Shown one piece after another: positions 41,201-52,459 of a DNA stretch of 64,000 nt (positions are counted from its first letter, which is position 1; every line of letters begins with the position of its first letter). The stretch lies in NCBI RefSeq assembly GCF_047663525.1, contig NC_092616.1, positions 6,322,501 through 6,386,500 on the forward strand, written 5' to 3'. The notes beneath the pieces were generated by a model, which was not told where the DNA came from, made no database searches, and worked only from the letters and a program-made list of their open reading frames with translations. The position numbers were made by a program, and so were the translations under genes. This stretch comes from Anas platyrhynchos (lineage: Eukaryota > Chordata > Aves > Anseriformes > Anatidae).

Positions 41201-44200
41201 CATATGGGGGGCTATGGGGTGTTATAGGATGGCTATGGGGCACTATGGGGTGGATGTGGGGCAGCTATGGGGTGGCTATGGGGTGATATGGGGGGGCTAT
41301 GGGGGGCTATGGGGTGGCTATGGGGTGATATGGGGTCATAGGGGGGTTATGGGGTCGGGTGGGGGTTATGGGGTCATGGGGGGGGTTATGGGGGGATATG
41401 GGGGCGATATGGGGTGATGTGGGGCGTTATGGGGTGGTTTTTATGATGTTTTTTTTGTTTTTTTTTGTTTTGTTTTTTTGTTTTCTTTTTTTTCTTGTTT
41501 TTTTTTTTTTTTCCCGTTTTTTTTTGTTTTGTTCTTGTTTTGTTTGTTTGGTTCTGATTTTTTTTCTGTTTTTTCCTTTTTTCTTTTTTTCTTTCTTTTT
41601 TCTTTTTTTTTTCCTTTTTTGTTTCTGTTTTTGTTTTGTTTTCTGTTTTCCTTCTTTTTTTTCCCTTTTTTCTACTTTTCCTTTTTTTCTTTTTTCTTTT
41701 TTTCATTTTTATTTTCTTTTTTTTCCTTTTTTTTCTTCCTCTTTCTTCTTTTTCCTTCTTTTTGTTTTTCCTTTTCCCCCTTTTCCCCTTTTTCCTTTTT
41801 TTCCTATTTTTCCTTTTTTCCCTTTTTTCCTTCTATTTTCATTTTGTTCCCTTTTTTCCTTTTTTTTCCTTTTTCTTTTCTTTTTCCTTTTCTTCTTTTT
41901 TTCCTTTTTTTTTCTTTTTTCTTTTTTTCATTTTTCCTTTTTTCTTTTTTTCCTTTTTTTCCCCTTTTTTCTTTTTTTCCTTTTTTTTCCTTTTTCCTTT
42001 TTTTTCCTTTTCTTCTTTTCCCCTTTTTCCCCTTTTTCCTCTTTTCCCCCTTTTTCCCCTTTTTTTTCCTTTTTCCTTTTTTTCCTTTGTTTTCCTTTTC
42101 TTCCTTTTTCCCTTTTTTCCTTTTATTTTCATTTTTTCCCTTTTTTTTTCTTTTTTTTTTCCTTTTTCCTTTTTTCCCTTTTTTTCCTATTTTTCCCTTT
42201 TTCTCTTTTATTTTCATTTTTTCCGTTTTTCCCCTTTTTCCTTTTTTTTCCTTTTTTCCCTTTTTTCTTTTTTTTTCTTTTTTTTTCTTTTTTTTCCTAT
42301 TTATCCCTATTTTTCCTTTTCTTTCCTTTTTTTCCTATTTTTTTGTTTTTTTCCCTTTTTTCCTTTTTTTTTCCTTTTTCTTTTTTTTCCCTTTTTTCCT
42401 TTTATTTTCATTTTTTCCCTTTTTTCCTTTTTTCCTTTTTTTTCTTTTTCTGTTTTTTTTTCTTTTTTCTTTTTTTTCCTTTTTTTTCTGTTTTCTTTTT
42501 TTCTTTTTTCCTTTTTTCTTTTTTTCCTTTTTTTTTATTTTTTTCCCTTTTTCCCCCTTTCCCCCCCAGCCCTCTCCGCGCTGGGTCCCTATGATGCAGC
42601 CGCTGATGATGAAGATGATGAAGATGAGGCTGAATCCGGGTGGGGGGACGCCGGGGGGGGCCCCCCCCTGACCCCGTTCCACGTGCGGGAGGAGCTGAGC
42701 GACGGCGCCTTCGACCGGCACGGCCACTACCGGCCCCGCCCCGCGCCCCCCCCGGACCCATGGCTCGACTCCATCGGCACGGTCAGGGGGGGGTTATGGG
42801 GTCACGGGGGGGGGGTTATAGGGTCGGGGGGGGTCATAGGGAATTGGGGGATTTGGGGGGAAATGGGGGGAATGGGGTTATGGGGTCGGGGGGGGTTATA
42901 GGGTCATGGGGGGGTTATGGGGTCAAAGGGGTAATGGGGGGATTTGGGGGGAAATGGGGGGAATTGGGTTATAGGATCAGGGGGGGTTTATAGGGTCGGG
43001 GGGGTTATAGGGGAATTGGGGGGGGTTATGGGGTCACGGGGGGTCATAGGGTCAGGGGGGGTCATAGGGTCAAAGGGGTAATGGGGGATTTGGGGGAATT
43101 GGGGGGAATTGGGTTATAGGGTCAGGGGGGGTTATGGGGTCATGGGGGGGTTATAGGGTCATGGGGGGGTTATGGGGTCGGGGGGGTCATAGGGTCAAAG
43201 GGGTAATGGGGGATTTGGGGGGAAATGGGGGGAATTGGGTTATAGGGTCAGGGGGGGTTATAGGGCAATTGGGGGGGTTATGGGGTCATGGGGGGGTCAT
43301 AGGGTCGGGGGGGGCTTATAGGGTCAGGGGGGGGTCATAGGGTCAAAGGGGTAATGGGGGATTTGGGGGAAAATGGGGGGAATGGGGTTATAGGGTCAGG
43401 GGGGGTTATGGGGTCAGGGGGGGTTATGGGGTCACAGGGAGGTTATGGGGGCAGGGGGGGGCTTAATTACGGGGTTAATTAGAGGGTAATGGGGTTAATT
43501 GGGGGGTTAATGGGGGTAATGAGGTTACCTGGGGGGTTAATTGGGGGGGTAATGGGGGGGGTACTGGGGTTAATTAGCATGGGGGGGTCAACAGGGGTCA
43601 TAGAGGATTAAATTAATTAATGAAGGCAATTCATTAAGGCAATTAACACCGCTAATTACCCCCCCATGGATTAATTAGGGGGTAATGGGGTTAATTGGGG
43701 GGGTTAATGGGGGGGGGGTACCGGGGTTAATTAGCATGGGGGGGGTCAACAGGGGTCATAGAGGATTAAATCAATTAATGAAGGCAATTAATTAATTAAC
43801 ACCCCCCCCCTTGCAGATGCAGATCCGGCCCCGCCCCCCCCGCCCCCCCTCGCCCCCCGCCCCCCCCCCGCCCCCCCTGGGGGTGCTGCTGGGGGGGGTC
43901 CTGGGGCTGCTGCGCCCCGGGGAGACCGTGGGGGGGGCCCTGCGGCGCCTGGGGGGGGCGAGGAAGAGGAGGAGGGGGGCGGGAGGAAGGCCCCGGGGAG
44001 GGGGGGGGAGAGGAGGAAGGCTGGGGGGGGGGGGAGGAAGAGGAGGAGGGAGGGGGGGGGATGAAGAGGAGGAGGAGAGGGGGGGAGGAGGAGGAGGAGG
44101 GGGAGGGGGGGGAGGAAGGCTGGGGGGGGGAGGAGGAGGAGGAGGTGAGGCCGAAGAGGAGGAGGAGGAGAGGAAGCGAGGAGGAAGAGGAGGAGGAAGA

Positions 44201-47200
44201 GGAGGAAGAGGAGGAGGAGGAAGGCTGGGGGGTGAGGCTGAAGAAGAAGAGGAGGAGGAGGAGAGGAAGAGAGGAGGAGGAGGAGGAAGAGGAGGAGGTG
44301 AGGCTGAAGAGGAGGAAGAGGAGAGGCAGCGAGGAAGAGGAGGAGGAGGAGGAGGAAGGCTGGGAGGTGGCGAGGCCGAAGAACAGGAGGAAGAGGAGGT
44401 GAGGAAGCAAGGAGGAAGAGGAGGAGGAAGAGGAGGAGGTTCTGAGGCCGAAGAAGAGGAGGAGAGGAGGAGGGAGGAAGGAGGAAGAGGAGGAGGAGGA
44501 GGAAGGCTTGGGGGTGAGGCCGAAGAACAGGAGGAGGAGGAGGTGAGGAGGAAGAAAGGAGGAAGAGGAGGAGGTGAGGCCGAAGAAGAGGAGAGGCAGC
44601 GAGGAAGAGGAGAAGGGGGAGGAAGAGGAGGAGGAGGAGGAAAGCTGGGGGGTGAGGCCGAAGAACAGGAGGAGGAGGAGAAGAGGAGGAAGAAAGGAGG
44701 AAGAGGAGGAGGAGGAGGTGCTGAGGCCGAAGACGAGGATGATGATGATGAGGCTGAGGCCGAAGGCACAAAATTAAGAAAACCGGGAGGAAGAGGAGGC
44801 CAAAAAGGAGGAAGAGGAGGAGGGGGAGGAAGAGGAGGAGGAGGAGGAAGGCTGGGGGGTGAGGCCGAAGACGATGATGATGATGAGGAGGAGGAGGAGG
44901 AGGAGGAGGCCGAGGCCGAAGGCACAAAATTAAGAAAAACAGGAGGAAAAGGAAGCCAAAAAGGAGGAAGAAGAGGAGGAGGAGGAGGAAGAGGAGGAGG
45001 AGGAGGAGGTGCTGAGGCCGAAGATGACGATGATGATGATGATGATGGTGATGAGGCCAAAGTCAAAAAAATATGGAAACCGGGAGGAAGAGGAGGCCAA
45101 AAAGGAGGAAGAGGAGGAGGGGGAGGAAGAAGAGGAAGAGGAGGAGGAAGCCGTGAGGCCGAAGATGAGGAGGAAGATGAGGAGGAGGAGGAGGGCGAGG
45201 CCGAAGGCTCCCTGGAGCGCCTGGTGGAGCTGGCGGACGCGCTGCTGGGCCGGGGGCTGCTGGGGGTCTACCAGGAGAGCAGGGAGAGGCTCAGGCTCCG
45301 CCTCCAGGCCCTCCGTGATGACGTCACCGATGACGTCACTGATGACGTCACCGATGACGTCATCGGCGGCGGTGGTGAGGTCACTGATGACGTCATTGGT
45401 ATTGGCGATGATGTCATCGGTGATGGGATCGGAGGAGGAGGAGGAGAGGAAGAGGAGGAGGAGGAAGGTGGGTGAGGGGGGTTTGGGGGGGATTTGGGGG
45501 ATTTTGGGGGGTTTTGGGGGGGATTTAGGGAAATTTGGGTTTTCTAGGGGGGAAATTGGGGGATTTGGGAGAAATTGTGGGATTTGGGGGTGTTGGGAGG
45601 GATTTGGGGGGAATTGAGGGGAATTGGGGAGATTGGGGGGATTTGGGGGGATTTGGGGGGAAATTGGGGGATTTGGGGGATTTGGGGGGGATTTGGGGGA
45701 AAAAAGGGGGATTTGGGGCAAAAAATGGGGGGTTTGGGGAAATTTGGGGGTAAAATGGGGGGAGTTTGGGGGGGATTTGGGGTGGTTTGGGGGAGATTTG
45801 GGGGAATTGGGGGATTTGGGGTGGTTTGGGGGGAATTTGGGGATTTTGGGGGGGATTTTGGGGGGATTTGGGGGAAATTGGGGGATTTTGGGGGGGATTT
45901 GGGGGTTTTTGGAGAAATTGTGGGATTTGGTGGTGTTGGGAGGGATTTGGGGGGAATTGAGGGGAATTGGGGAGTTTGGGGGGGATTTGGGGAAATTTGG
46001 GGGGAATTGGGGGAAATTGGGGGATTTGGGGGGGGGTTGGGGGGAATTGGGGGATTTGGGGCAAAAAATGGGGGGTTTGGGGAAATTTGGGGGTAAAACG
46101 GGGGAGATTTAAGGGTTTTGGGGGGCATTTGGGGGGAATTTGTTTTTTTGACAGGACTTTGGGGAATTGGGGGTAATTTGGGGCTTTTGGGCACATTTCA
46201 GAGTTTTGGGGTGGTTTGGGGGGGATTTGGGGTTTTTGACAGGGATTTGGGGGAAACTGGGGGATTTCGGGGGGGATTAGGGGGAAATTCGGGGAATTGG
46301 GAGGATTTGGGGGAAATTGAGGGATTTGGGAGAAATTGGGGGGATTTGGGGGGAAATTGGGGGAATTTGGGGCAAAAAATGGGGGGTTTGGGGAAATTTG
46401 GGGGTAAAATGGGAGTTTTGGGGGGTATTTGGGGTGGTTTGGGGGAGATTTGGGGGATTTGGGGGGAAATTGGGGGAATTTGGGGCAAAAAATGGGGGGT
46501 TTGGGGAAATTTGGGGATAAAACGGGGGGAGTTTTGGGGGGATTTGGGGTGGTTTGGGGGAGATTTGGGGGAATTGGGGATTTGGGGGGAAATTGGGGGA
46601 TTTGGGGTGGTTTGGTGGGAATTTGGGGGTTATTGAGGGGTTTGGGGGAAATTGGGGGATTTGGGGGGGAATTGGGGGATTTGGGGGGTTTTGGAGAAAT
46701 TGCGGGATTTCGGACAGATTTGGAGGGAATTTGGGGATTTGGGGGGAATTTGGGGGTCTTGGGATGCATTTGGGGGGAATTTGTTTTTTTGGGGGGGGAA
46801 TTTGGGGGAAATTGGGGAATTTCGGGAGGATTTGCGGGGAACTTGGGGGAATTTGGGGGGGTTTGGGGGGAATTTGGTGGAAATTGGGAGGATTTGGGGA
46901 AAATTGGGGGATTTGGGGGGGATTTGGGGGGAAATGGGGGGATTTGGGTAGAATTTGGGGGGGACTTGGGGATTTTGGGGAGATTTTGGGGTTTTGGGGG
47001 GGGATTTGGGTTTTTGGGAGGACTTGGGAATTTTGCATTTTGGGGATTTGGGGGTTTTGGGGGGAAATTGGGGGTTTGGGGGCAAAAATGGGGGGGTTGG
47101 GGGGAAAATGGGGGGAGTTGGGGGGGATTTGGGGGTCTCTTGGGGACATTTTGGGGTTTTTGGGGAGATTTGGGGGATTTGGGGGGATTTGGAGGATTTG

Positions 47201-50140
47201 GGGGTGCTTGGGTTGGGTTTTGGGTGCTTTCGTTGGGTTTTGGGTGGTTTTCTTGACTTTTTTTTCCTTTTTTCCCCATTTTATCGCCGGGTTTGGGTTT
47301 TTCTTGACCATTTTTATGGTTTTTTTGCCACTTTTGGGTTTTTCACCATTTCCCTTCATTTTTCACCATTTTCATTTTCCCTTTCTTTCCTTCCCCACCC
47401 ACGCCTACTTTTGCGTCATTTTTTGTTGCTTTTTGGGTCATTTTGGGGCGGTTTTGTGCCGTTTTCCGTCGACATTCTTCCGTGTTTTTTTTCGCGGCCG
47501 TTTTGGGGTGATTTGGGGTGATTTTGGGTGTTTTTGGCCGCAGCGGAGCCGCCCGAGGTGCTGTGGGAGTACAAATGGGAGGAAGGCAGCGCCCAGCTCT
47601 ACGGGCCCTTCAGCAGCGCCCAGATGCAGGTGGGGGCCGAATTTGGGTCGAAAACGTCAAAATTTGGGTCGGGGACGTCAAAAAATGTCAAAAACGTCAA
47701 AAATTGGGTTGGGGAACGTCAAAAATGGGGTTGGGGAATGTTAAAAATGGGGTCGGGATCATTAAAAGTTGAGTCGAGGATGTTAAAAATTGGGTTGGGG
47801 ACCCAAAAGTTGGGTGGGGGCCCCAAATTTGGGTCAAAAACGTCAAAAATTGGGTCAAAAACGTCAAAAATTGGGTCGGGGACGTCAAAAATTGGGTTGG
47901 GGAATGTTAAAAATTGGGTCAAGAATGTTAAAAATGGGGTCGGGGACGTTAAAAGTTGGGTGGAAGATGTCAAAAGTTGGGTTGGGGACCCAAAAGTTGG
48001 GTGGGGGCCCCAAAATTGGGTCAAAAATGTCAAAATTTGGGTCAGGGACGTCAAAAATTGGGTCGGGGACGTTAAAAAATGTCAAAAACGTCAAAAATTG
48101 GGTTGGGAACGTCAAAAATGGGGTTGGAGAATGTTAAAAATTGGGTCAGGATCGTTAAAAGTTGGGTTGGGGACCAAAAGTTGGGTGGGGGCTCCGGAAT
48201 TGGGTCAAAAACGTCAAAAATTGGGTCAGGGACGTTAAAAATTGGGCCAGGAACGTCAAAAATTGGGTCGGGATCATCAAAAAGTGGGTTGGGGACATCA
48301 AAAATTGGGTCAGGATTGTTAGAAGTTGGGTGGAGGATGTCAAAAGTTGGGTGGGGGCCCCAAATTTGGGTCAAAAATGTCAAAATTTGGGTCGGGGATG
48401 TTAAAAATCGGGTCAGAAACGTTAAAAATTGGGTTGGGGACCCAAAAGTTGGGGTGGGATTGTTAAAAATTGGGTGGAAGATGTCAAAAGTTGGGTTGGT
48501 GACCCAAAAGTTGGGCGGGGGCCCCAAAATTGGGTCAAAAATGTCAAAAATTGGGTCGAAAACGTCAAAAATTGGGTCGGGAACGTTAAAAATTGGGTTG
48601 GGGACCCAAAAGTTGGGTGGGAAATGTTAAAAATTGGGTCGGGATCATTAAAATTTGGGTCGAGGATGTTAAAAATTGGGTTGGAGACCCAAAAGTTGGG
48701 TGGGGGCACTGGAATTGGGTCGAAAACGTCAAAATTTGGGTCGGGGATGTTAAAAAATGTCAAAAACGTCAAAAATTGGGTTGGGAACGTCAAAAATGGG
48801 GTTGGGGAATGTTAAAAATGGGGTCGGGATCGTTAAAAGTTGGGTTGGGGACCCAAAAGTTGGGTGGGGGCCCCAAATTTGGGTCAAAAATGTCAAAAAT
48901 TGGGTCAAAAACATCAAAAATTGGGTCAGGAACGTTAAAAATTGGGTTGGGAACGTCAAAAATGGGGTTGGGGACCCAAAAGTTGGGGCGGGATTGTTAA
49001 AAATTGGGTGGAAGATGTCAAAAGTTGGGTTGGTGACCCAAAAGTTGGGCGGGGGCCCCAAAATTGGGTCAAAAATGTGAAAAATTGGGTCAAACATGCC
49101 AAAAATAAGGTCGAAAATGGCAAATTTGGGTCGAGGATGTCTAAAATTGGGTTGAGGATGGCAAAATTTGGGGTCAAGATGCCGAAAATTGGGTGAAGGG
49201 TGGCAAAAATTGGGTCAAAGGCGCTAAAAGTTGGGTCAAGGAGAAGAAATTTGGGTCAAGGATGTCAAAAATTGGGTCAAAACACCACAAATTGGGTCGA
49301 GGATGCCAAAAATTGGGTCAAAACGCCACAAATTGGGTCGAGGATGCCAGAAATTGGGTCAAAACACCACAAATTGGGTCAAGAATGCCAAAAATTGGGT
49401 CAAAACCGCCACAAATTGGGTCAAGAATGCCACAAATTGGGTCAAAACCGCCACAAATTGGGTCGAGGAAGCCAGAAATTGGGTCAAAACACCTCAAATT
49501 GGGTCGAGAATGCCAAAAATTGGGTCAGAACTGCTACAAATTGTGTCAAAACACCACAAATTGGGTCAAGAATGCCAAAAATTGGGTCAGAACCACTACA
49601 AATTGGGTCAAAACCGCCACAAATTGGGTCAAAACCGCCACAAATTGGGTCGAGGATGCCAGAAATTGGGTCAAAACACCACAAATTGGGTCAAGAATGC
49701 CAAAAATTGGGTCAGAACCGCCACAAATTGGGTCGAGGATGCCAAAAATTGGGTCAGAACGCCACAAATTGGGTCAAAACCGCCACAAATTGGGTCAAGA
49801 ATGCCAAAAATTGGGTCAGAACCGCTACAAATTGGGTCAAAACCGCCACAAATTGGGTCAAAACCGCCACAAATTGGGTCGAGGATGCCAGAAATTGTGT
49901 CAAAACACCTCAAATTGGGTCGAGAATGCCAAAAATTGGGTCAGAACCGCCACAAATTGGGTCAAAACCGCCACAAATTGGGTTGGGGCCCAATTTTGGG
50001 GTGCTCACCCCCCCCTTTTCCTCCCGCAGGCCTGGGTGGATCAGGGCTATTTTGGGGGGGGGGTCCTGTGCCGCCGCGCCCGCAGCCCCCCCGGCCCCTT
50101 CTACAGCTCCGCCCGCATCGACTTCACCCTCTACACGTGA
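38295..50140 (+). CDS. CD2BP2: CD2BP2 (U5 snRNP 52K), GYF-domain protein
   Basis: Known role: component of the U5 and tri-snRNP, and binder of proline-rich CD2 tail peptides through its GYF domain. Seven coding exons join in frame: 38295-38363, 40928-41036, 42570-42781, 43817-45467, 47544-47629, 50030-50140, preceded by a non-coding exon. (The coding ones number six; the UTR exon makes seven.) Landmarks are [86 protein letters not shown], and the GYF domain [33 protein letters not shown] stop. The product is 745 residues against about 341 in human; almost all excess is in the exon at 43817. The start follows an acceptor by two bases, as expected. Confidence 0.96.
38364..40927. repeat. CD2BP2 intron: GCTATGGGGCGGATTTGGGG and TCTATGGGGTCTGTGGG arrays
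   Basis: 38370-39490 is built of GCTATGGGGTGGATTTGGGG words. 39490-40920 is built of TCTATGGGGTCTGTGGGTCT with GGCACTATGGGGTCTG. Period and content leave all plus frames open for hundreds of codons. Confidence 0.92.
41037..42569. repeat. CD2BP2 intron: GGGTTATGGGG block then 1.1-kb polypyrimidine tract
   Basis: 41037-41440 is GGTTATGGGGTCATATGGGG repeat. 41440-42569 is almost entirely T with C (TTTTTTCCTTTTTTC), broken by isolated G or A, and ends in CCCCCCCAG at the exon acceptor. Confidence 0.93.
42782..43816. repeat. CD2BP2 intron: GGGTTATAGGGTCAGGGG array and TTAATTA block
   Basis: 42785-43450 is about 110-bp higher-order units of GGGTTATAGGGTCAGGGGGG and GGGGAAATGGGGGGAATTGG. 43450-43810 has TTAATTAG words and two near copies of a segment with GGTCAACAGGGGTCATAGAG followed by ATTAAATTAATTAATGAAGG. 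Confidence 0.88.
43817..45467 (+). CDS. CD2BP2: CD2BP2 giant exon with Glu/Gly/Arg repeat expansion
   Basis: 1,651 bases, 550 codons plus one base. It starts [14 protein letters not shown] and [16 protein letters not shown], and resumes conserved sequence at about 45208 with [20 protein letters not shown]. Between them lie about 410 residues of repeats: a basic glycine part ([12 protein letters not shown] type) alternating with an acidic part ([12 protein letters not shown]), about a dozen times, later with [10 protein letters not shown] variants. The coding strand is almost pure purine (GGAGGAAGAGGAGG). After the conserved part come VTDDVTDDV repeats encoded by five TGACGTCA words (about 45318-45392). 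Donor GAAG|GTGGGT, phase 1, fits the next exon. Confidence 0.9.
45468..47543. repeat. CD2BP2 intron: GGGGGATTTGGGGG array
   Basis: 45470-47220 is GGGGGAAATTGGGGGATTTG-type repeat, with recurring GGCAAAAAATGGGGGGTTTG segments (near 45716, 46060, 46370, 46485). 47220-47543 is less repetitive and T-rich and holds the pyrimidine tract before exon 47544. Confidence 0.9.
47630..50029. repeat. CD2BP2 last intron: AAAAATTGGGTC arrays
   Basis: 47630-49230 has about 20-22-bp units GTCAAAAATTGGGTCGGG / GTTAAAAATTGGGTTGGG. 49230-49990 shifts to CCACAAATTGGGTCAAAACC and GATGCCAAAAATTGGGTC. Open frames through these are repeat readings. Confidence 0.92.
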
Positions 50141-50212
50141 CCCCGGCCCCAAAATCCCCGGAAATGGCCCCAAAAACGAAGCGGGGCCCCCCCAACCCCC
50201 CCAGGGGGGGGC

Positions 50213-50218
50213 ATTAAA
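50213..50218 (+). terminator. CD2BP2: CD2BP2 polyadenylation signal ATTAAA
   Basis: ATTAAA lies 73 bases after the stop codon, followed by a GT/T-rich stretch (CTGTTTTCCGAGTGGTTTTT), a normal short vertebrate 3' end. Confidence 0.75.
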
Positions 50219-50545
50219 CCTGCGTCCCGACGCTGTTTTCCGAGTGGTTTTTTGGGGGAAAAAGGGAGGATTTTGGGGCACGACGAGGGGGCGCGGGGGT
50301 GGTGTAAGAACAGCCTCACGCGTTTCTCTTTAGAAATCCGAATTTTAGTTAATTTTGGGGCGAAAAACGAGGTTTTGAGGGGTTGGGGGAGGCAAACGGG
50401 GAAGGGATGGGGGGGGAATTGGGGGGGCGTTCAGTGGGGCGGGGGGGCCCCAAACCCCCCTTCTCCTGCCCCATGGGGCTGGGGGGGGGGCTCCCGGCCC
50501 CACAAGTTGTGGGGCAGCCCCATAGCGACGTGGGGGGGGGGCAGC
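50219..50545. other. Convergent spacer between CD2BP2 and HCFC1R1
   Basis: About 330 bases, mostly unique, GC-rich on the right. It must contain the HCFC1R1 3' UTR and cleavage site. No minus-strand AATAAA or ATTAAA was found. Confidence 0.6.
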
Positions 50546-52459
50546 TCAGGGTCTCAGGGCGCCGTCGCGGGCATCGGGGTACGGGGGGCCTGGGGGGGGG
50601 GGGAAAGGGAGATGTGGGGCAGCCCCACAAGTGGCTCAGCCCCACAAGTGGCTCAGCTGCCCCACAAGTGCCCGGTTCTGCCCCACAAGTGCTTGGTTCT
50701 GCCCCATAGCCCTCCTCCTGCCCCATAAGTGTCCCCCCCAGTGCCCCACAGCCCCCCCAAATCTGCCCCACAAGTGCCCCAAGCCCCCCGCCTGCCCCAC
50801 AACCCCTCCTCCTGCCCCACAGCCTGCCCCACATCTGGTCCTCCTGCCCCATATCTGCCCCACATCACCCCACACCTTCCCCCTTTCCAGCCCCACACCT
50901 TCTCCTCTTTCTGCCCCACACCACCCCACACCTTCCCCTTTTCGTGCCCTACACCCTGCCCCACACCGTGCCCCACAGCTACCCCACACCCAGCCCCACA
51001 CCATCCCCTCCTCCTGCCCCACACCGTGCCCCACATCACCCCACACCTTCCCCTTTTTGTGCCCCACACCTTGCCTTCCTCCAGCCCCACATCCCCCCAC
51101 ACCTTCCCCTCCTCCTGCCCCACATCCAGCCCCACATCACGTCCTCCTCCTGCCCCACATCACCCCACATCCTGCCCCACACCTTGCCCTCCTCCTGCCC
51201 CCCACCCAGCCCCACACCGTACCTCACAACTACCCCAAACCCTGCCCCACATCACCCCACACCTGCCCCACATCCAGCCCCACACCCAGCCCCACACCTT
51301 ACCCCTTTCCCGCCCCACATCACCTCCTCCTTCTGCCCCACATCACCCCACACCCTGCCCCACATCTTACCGTTTTCGTGCCCCACATCACCCCACACCT
51401 TCCCCCTTTCCAGCCCCACACCAGCCCCACACCCTACCCCACATCCAGCCCCACATCACCCCACACCTGTCCCACACCTTCCCCTTCTCCTGCCCCACAC
51501 CCAGCCCCACACCCTGCCCCACATCCAGCCCCACACCTTCCCCCTTTCCAGCCCCACACCTCGCCCTCCTCCTGCCCCACACCCAGCCCCATATGTGGCC
51601 CTCCTCCTGCCCCACAGCGTGCCCCACACCCCCCCACCTGCGGGCAGCCCGTTGCGGCCGTAGCCGTGGTCGTGGTGGAAGCCGAGGGCCCGGAGCCGGG
51701 CGGCCGCCAGCGCCTCGGGGAGGGGCTGCTTGGGGGGAGGGGCCCTGGGGGGGCTCCCAGTATGAACTGGGGGCCTCCCAGTGCTCCCAGTAATCCCTGG
51801 GGCCCTCCCAGTAACCCCTGGGGTCATCCCAGTGTCCCAATGGGGCCTTCCCAGTGCTCCCAGTAACCCCTGGAACCCTCCCAGTAACCCCTGGGGTCCT
51901 CCCAGTGCTCCCAGTATCCCCTACCCCCCTCCCAGTCCTCCCAGTATCGTCAGGGATCCTCCCAGTACCCTCTAGGGTTGTCCCAGTGTCCTAGTGGGGC
52001 CCTCCCAGTCCTCCCAGTAACACCTGGGGTCTTCCCAGTATCCCTTGGAGTCCTCCCAGTGTCCCAGTAAGGCCCTCCCAGTCCTCCCAGTATCCCAATG
52101 GGCTCCTCCCAGTGCTCCCAGTAACCCCTGGAACCCTCCCAGTATCCCCTGGGGTCCTCCCAGTATCCTCCAGTCCCTCCCACCCCCTCCCATCACCCCC
52201 CTGGGCCCCTCCCAGTGCCTCCCAGTCCCCACAGTTTGCCCCCCAACCCCCTCCCAGTCCCCTCCCAGTCCCTCCCAGTCCCCTCCCAGTCCCCCCCACT
52301 CCCCCCCCACCCCCTCCCACTCCCCCCCCACCCCCTCCCAGTCCCCCCCCACCCCCTCCCAGTCCCCCCCCAGTCCCTCCCAGTCCCCTCCCAGTCCCTC
52401 CCAGTGCTCCCAGTCCCTCACCCCTCGCTCCCCTCCTGCCGCCGTTTGGCCGCGCTCAT
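50546..52459 (-). CDS. HCFC1R1: HCFC1R1 (HPIP), short HCF-1 regulator
   Basis: Known role: binds the HCF-1 beta-propeller through a D/E-H-x-Y motif and affects its nuclear export. Three minus-strand exons join in frame with GT-AG sites: 52422-52459 (MSAAKRRQEGSE), 51638-51744 and 50546-50589. They encode 62 residues: MSAAKRRQEGSEG matching mammalian MSTKRRLEEEQEP; PKQPLPEALAAARLRALG then FHHDHGY with the HCF-binding motif DHGY; and PPYPDARDGALRP before the stop, matching the mammalian PPYP C-terminus. The mammalian protein is about twice as long, and the segment between the motif and PPYP is missing here. Head-to-head with THOC6, as in mammals. Weakest point is the shortness and possible missed exon. 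Confidence 0.82.
50590..51637. repeat. HCFC1R1 intron 2: CTGCCCCACACC array
   Basis: About 1 kb of GCCCCACATCACCCCACACC, CCTTCCCCTTTTC and CTCCTCCTGCCCCAC words. The transcript strand reads GTGGGGC. I looked for a third coding exon and saw none. Confidence 0.88.
51745..52421. repeat. HCFC1R1 intron 1: CCTCCCAGT / CCCCTCCCAGTCC array
   Basis: 51770-52180 uses CCTCCCAGTAACCCCTGGGG words. 52180-52420 uses CCCAGTCCCCTCCCAGTCC. Same CCCAGT minisatellite family as elsewhere in the window. Confidence 0.9.

Noticed and set aside
41450-42560. Transposable-element poly(T) tail or retrogene insertion
   Set aside because: The tract is a T/C mixture over 1.1 kb with no element body, no target-site duplication and no coding remnants. 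It is a satellite-like polypyrimidine tract.
43788-45066. Minus-strand frames of 380-420 codons rich in Ser, Leu and Pro opposite CD2BP2 exon 5
   Set aside because: Antisense shadow of the purine repeat. The plus frame has conserved ends and exact splice phases.
49193-50333. Plus-strand frames of about 315-377 codons ([10 protein letters not shown] type)
   Set aside because: Repeat readings; one of them runs into the true last CD2BP2 exon, whose boundary is set by the CCCGCAG acceptor.
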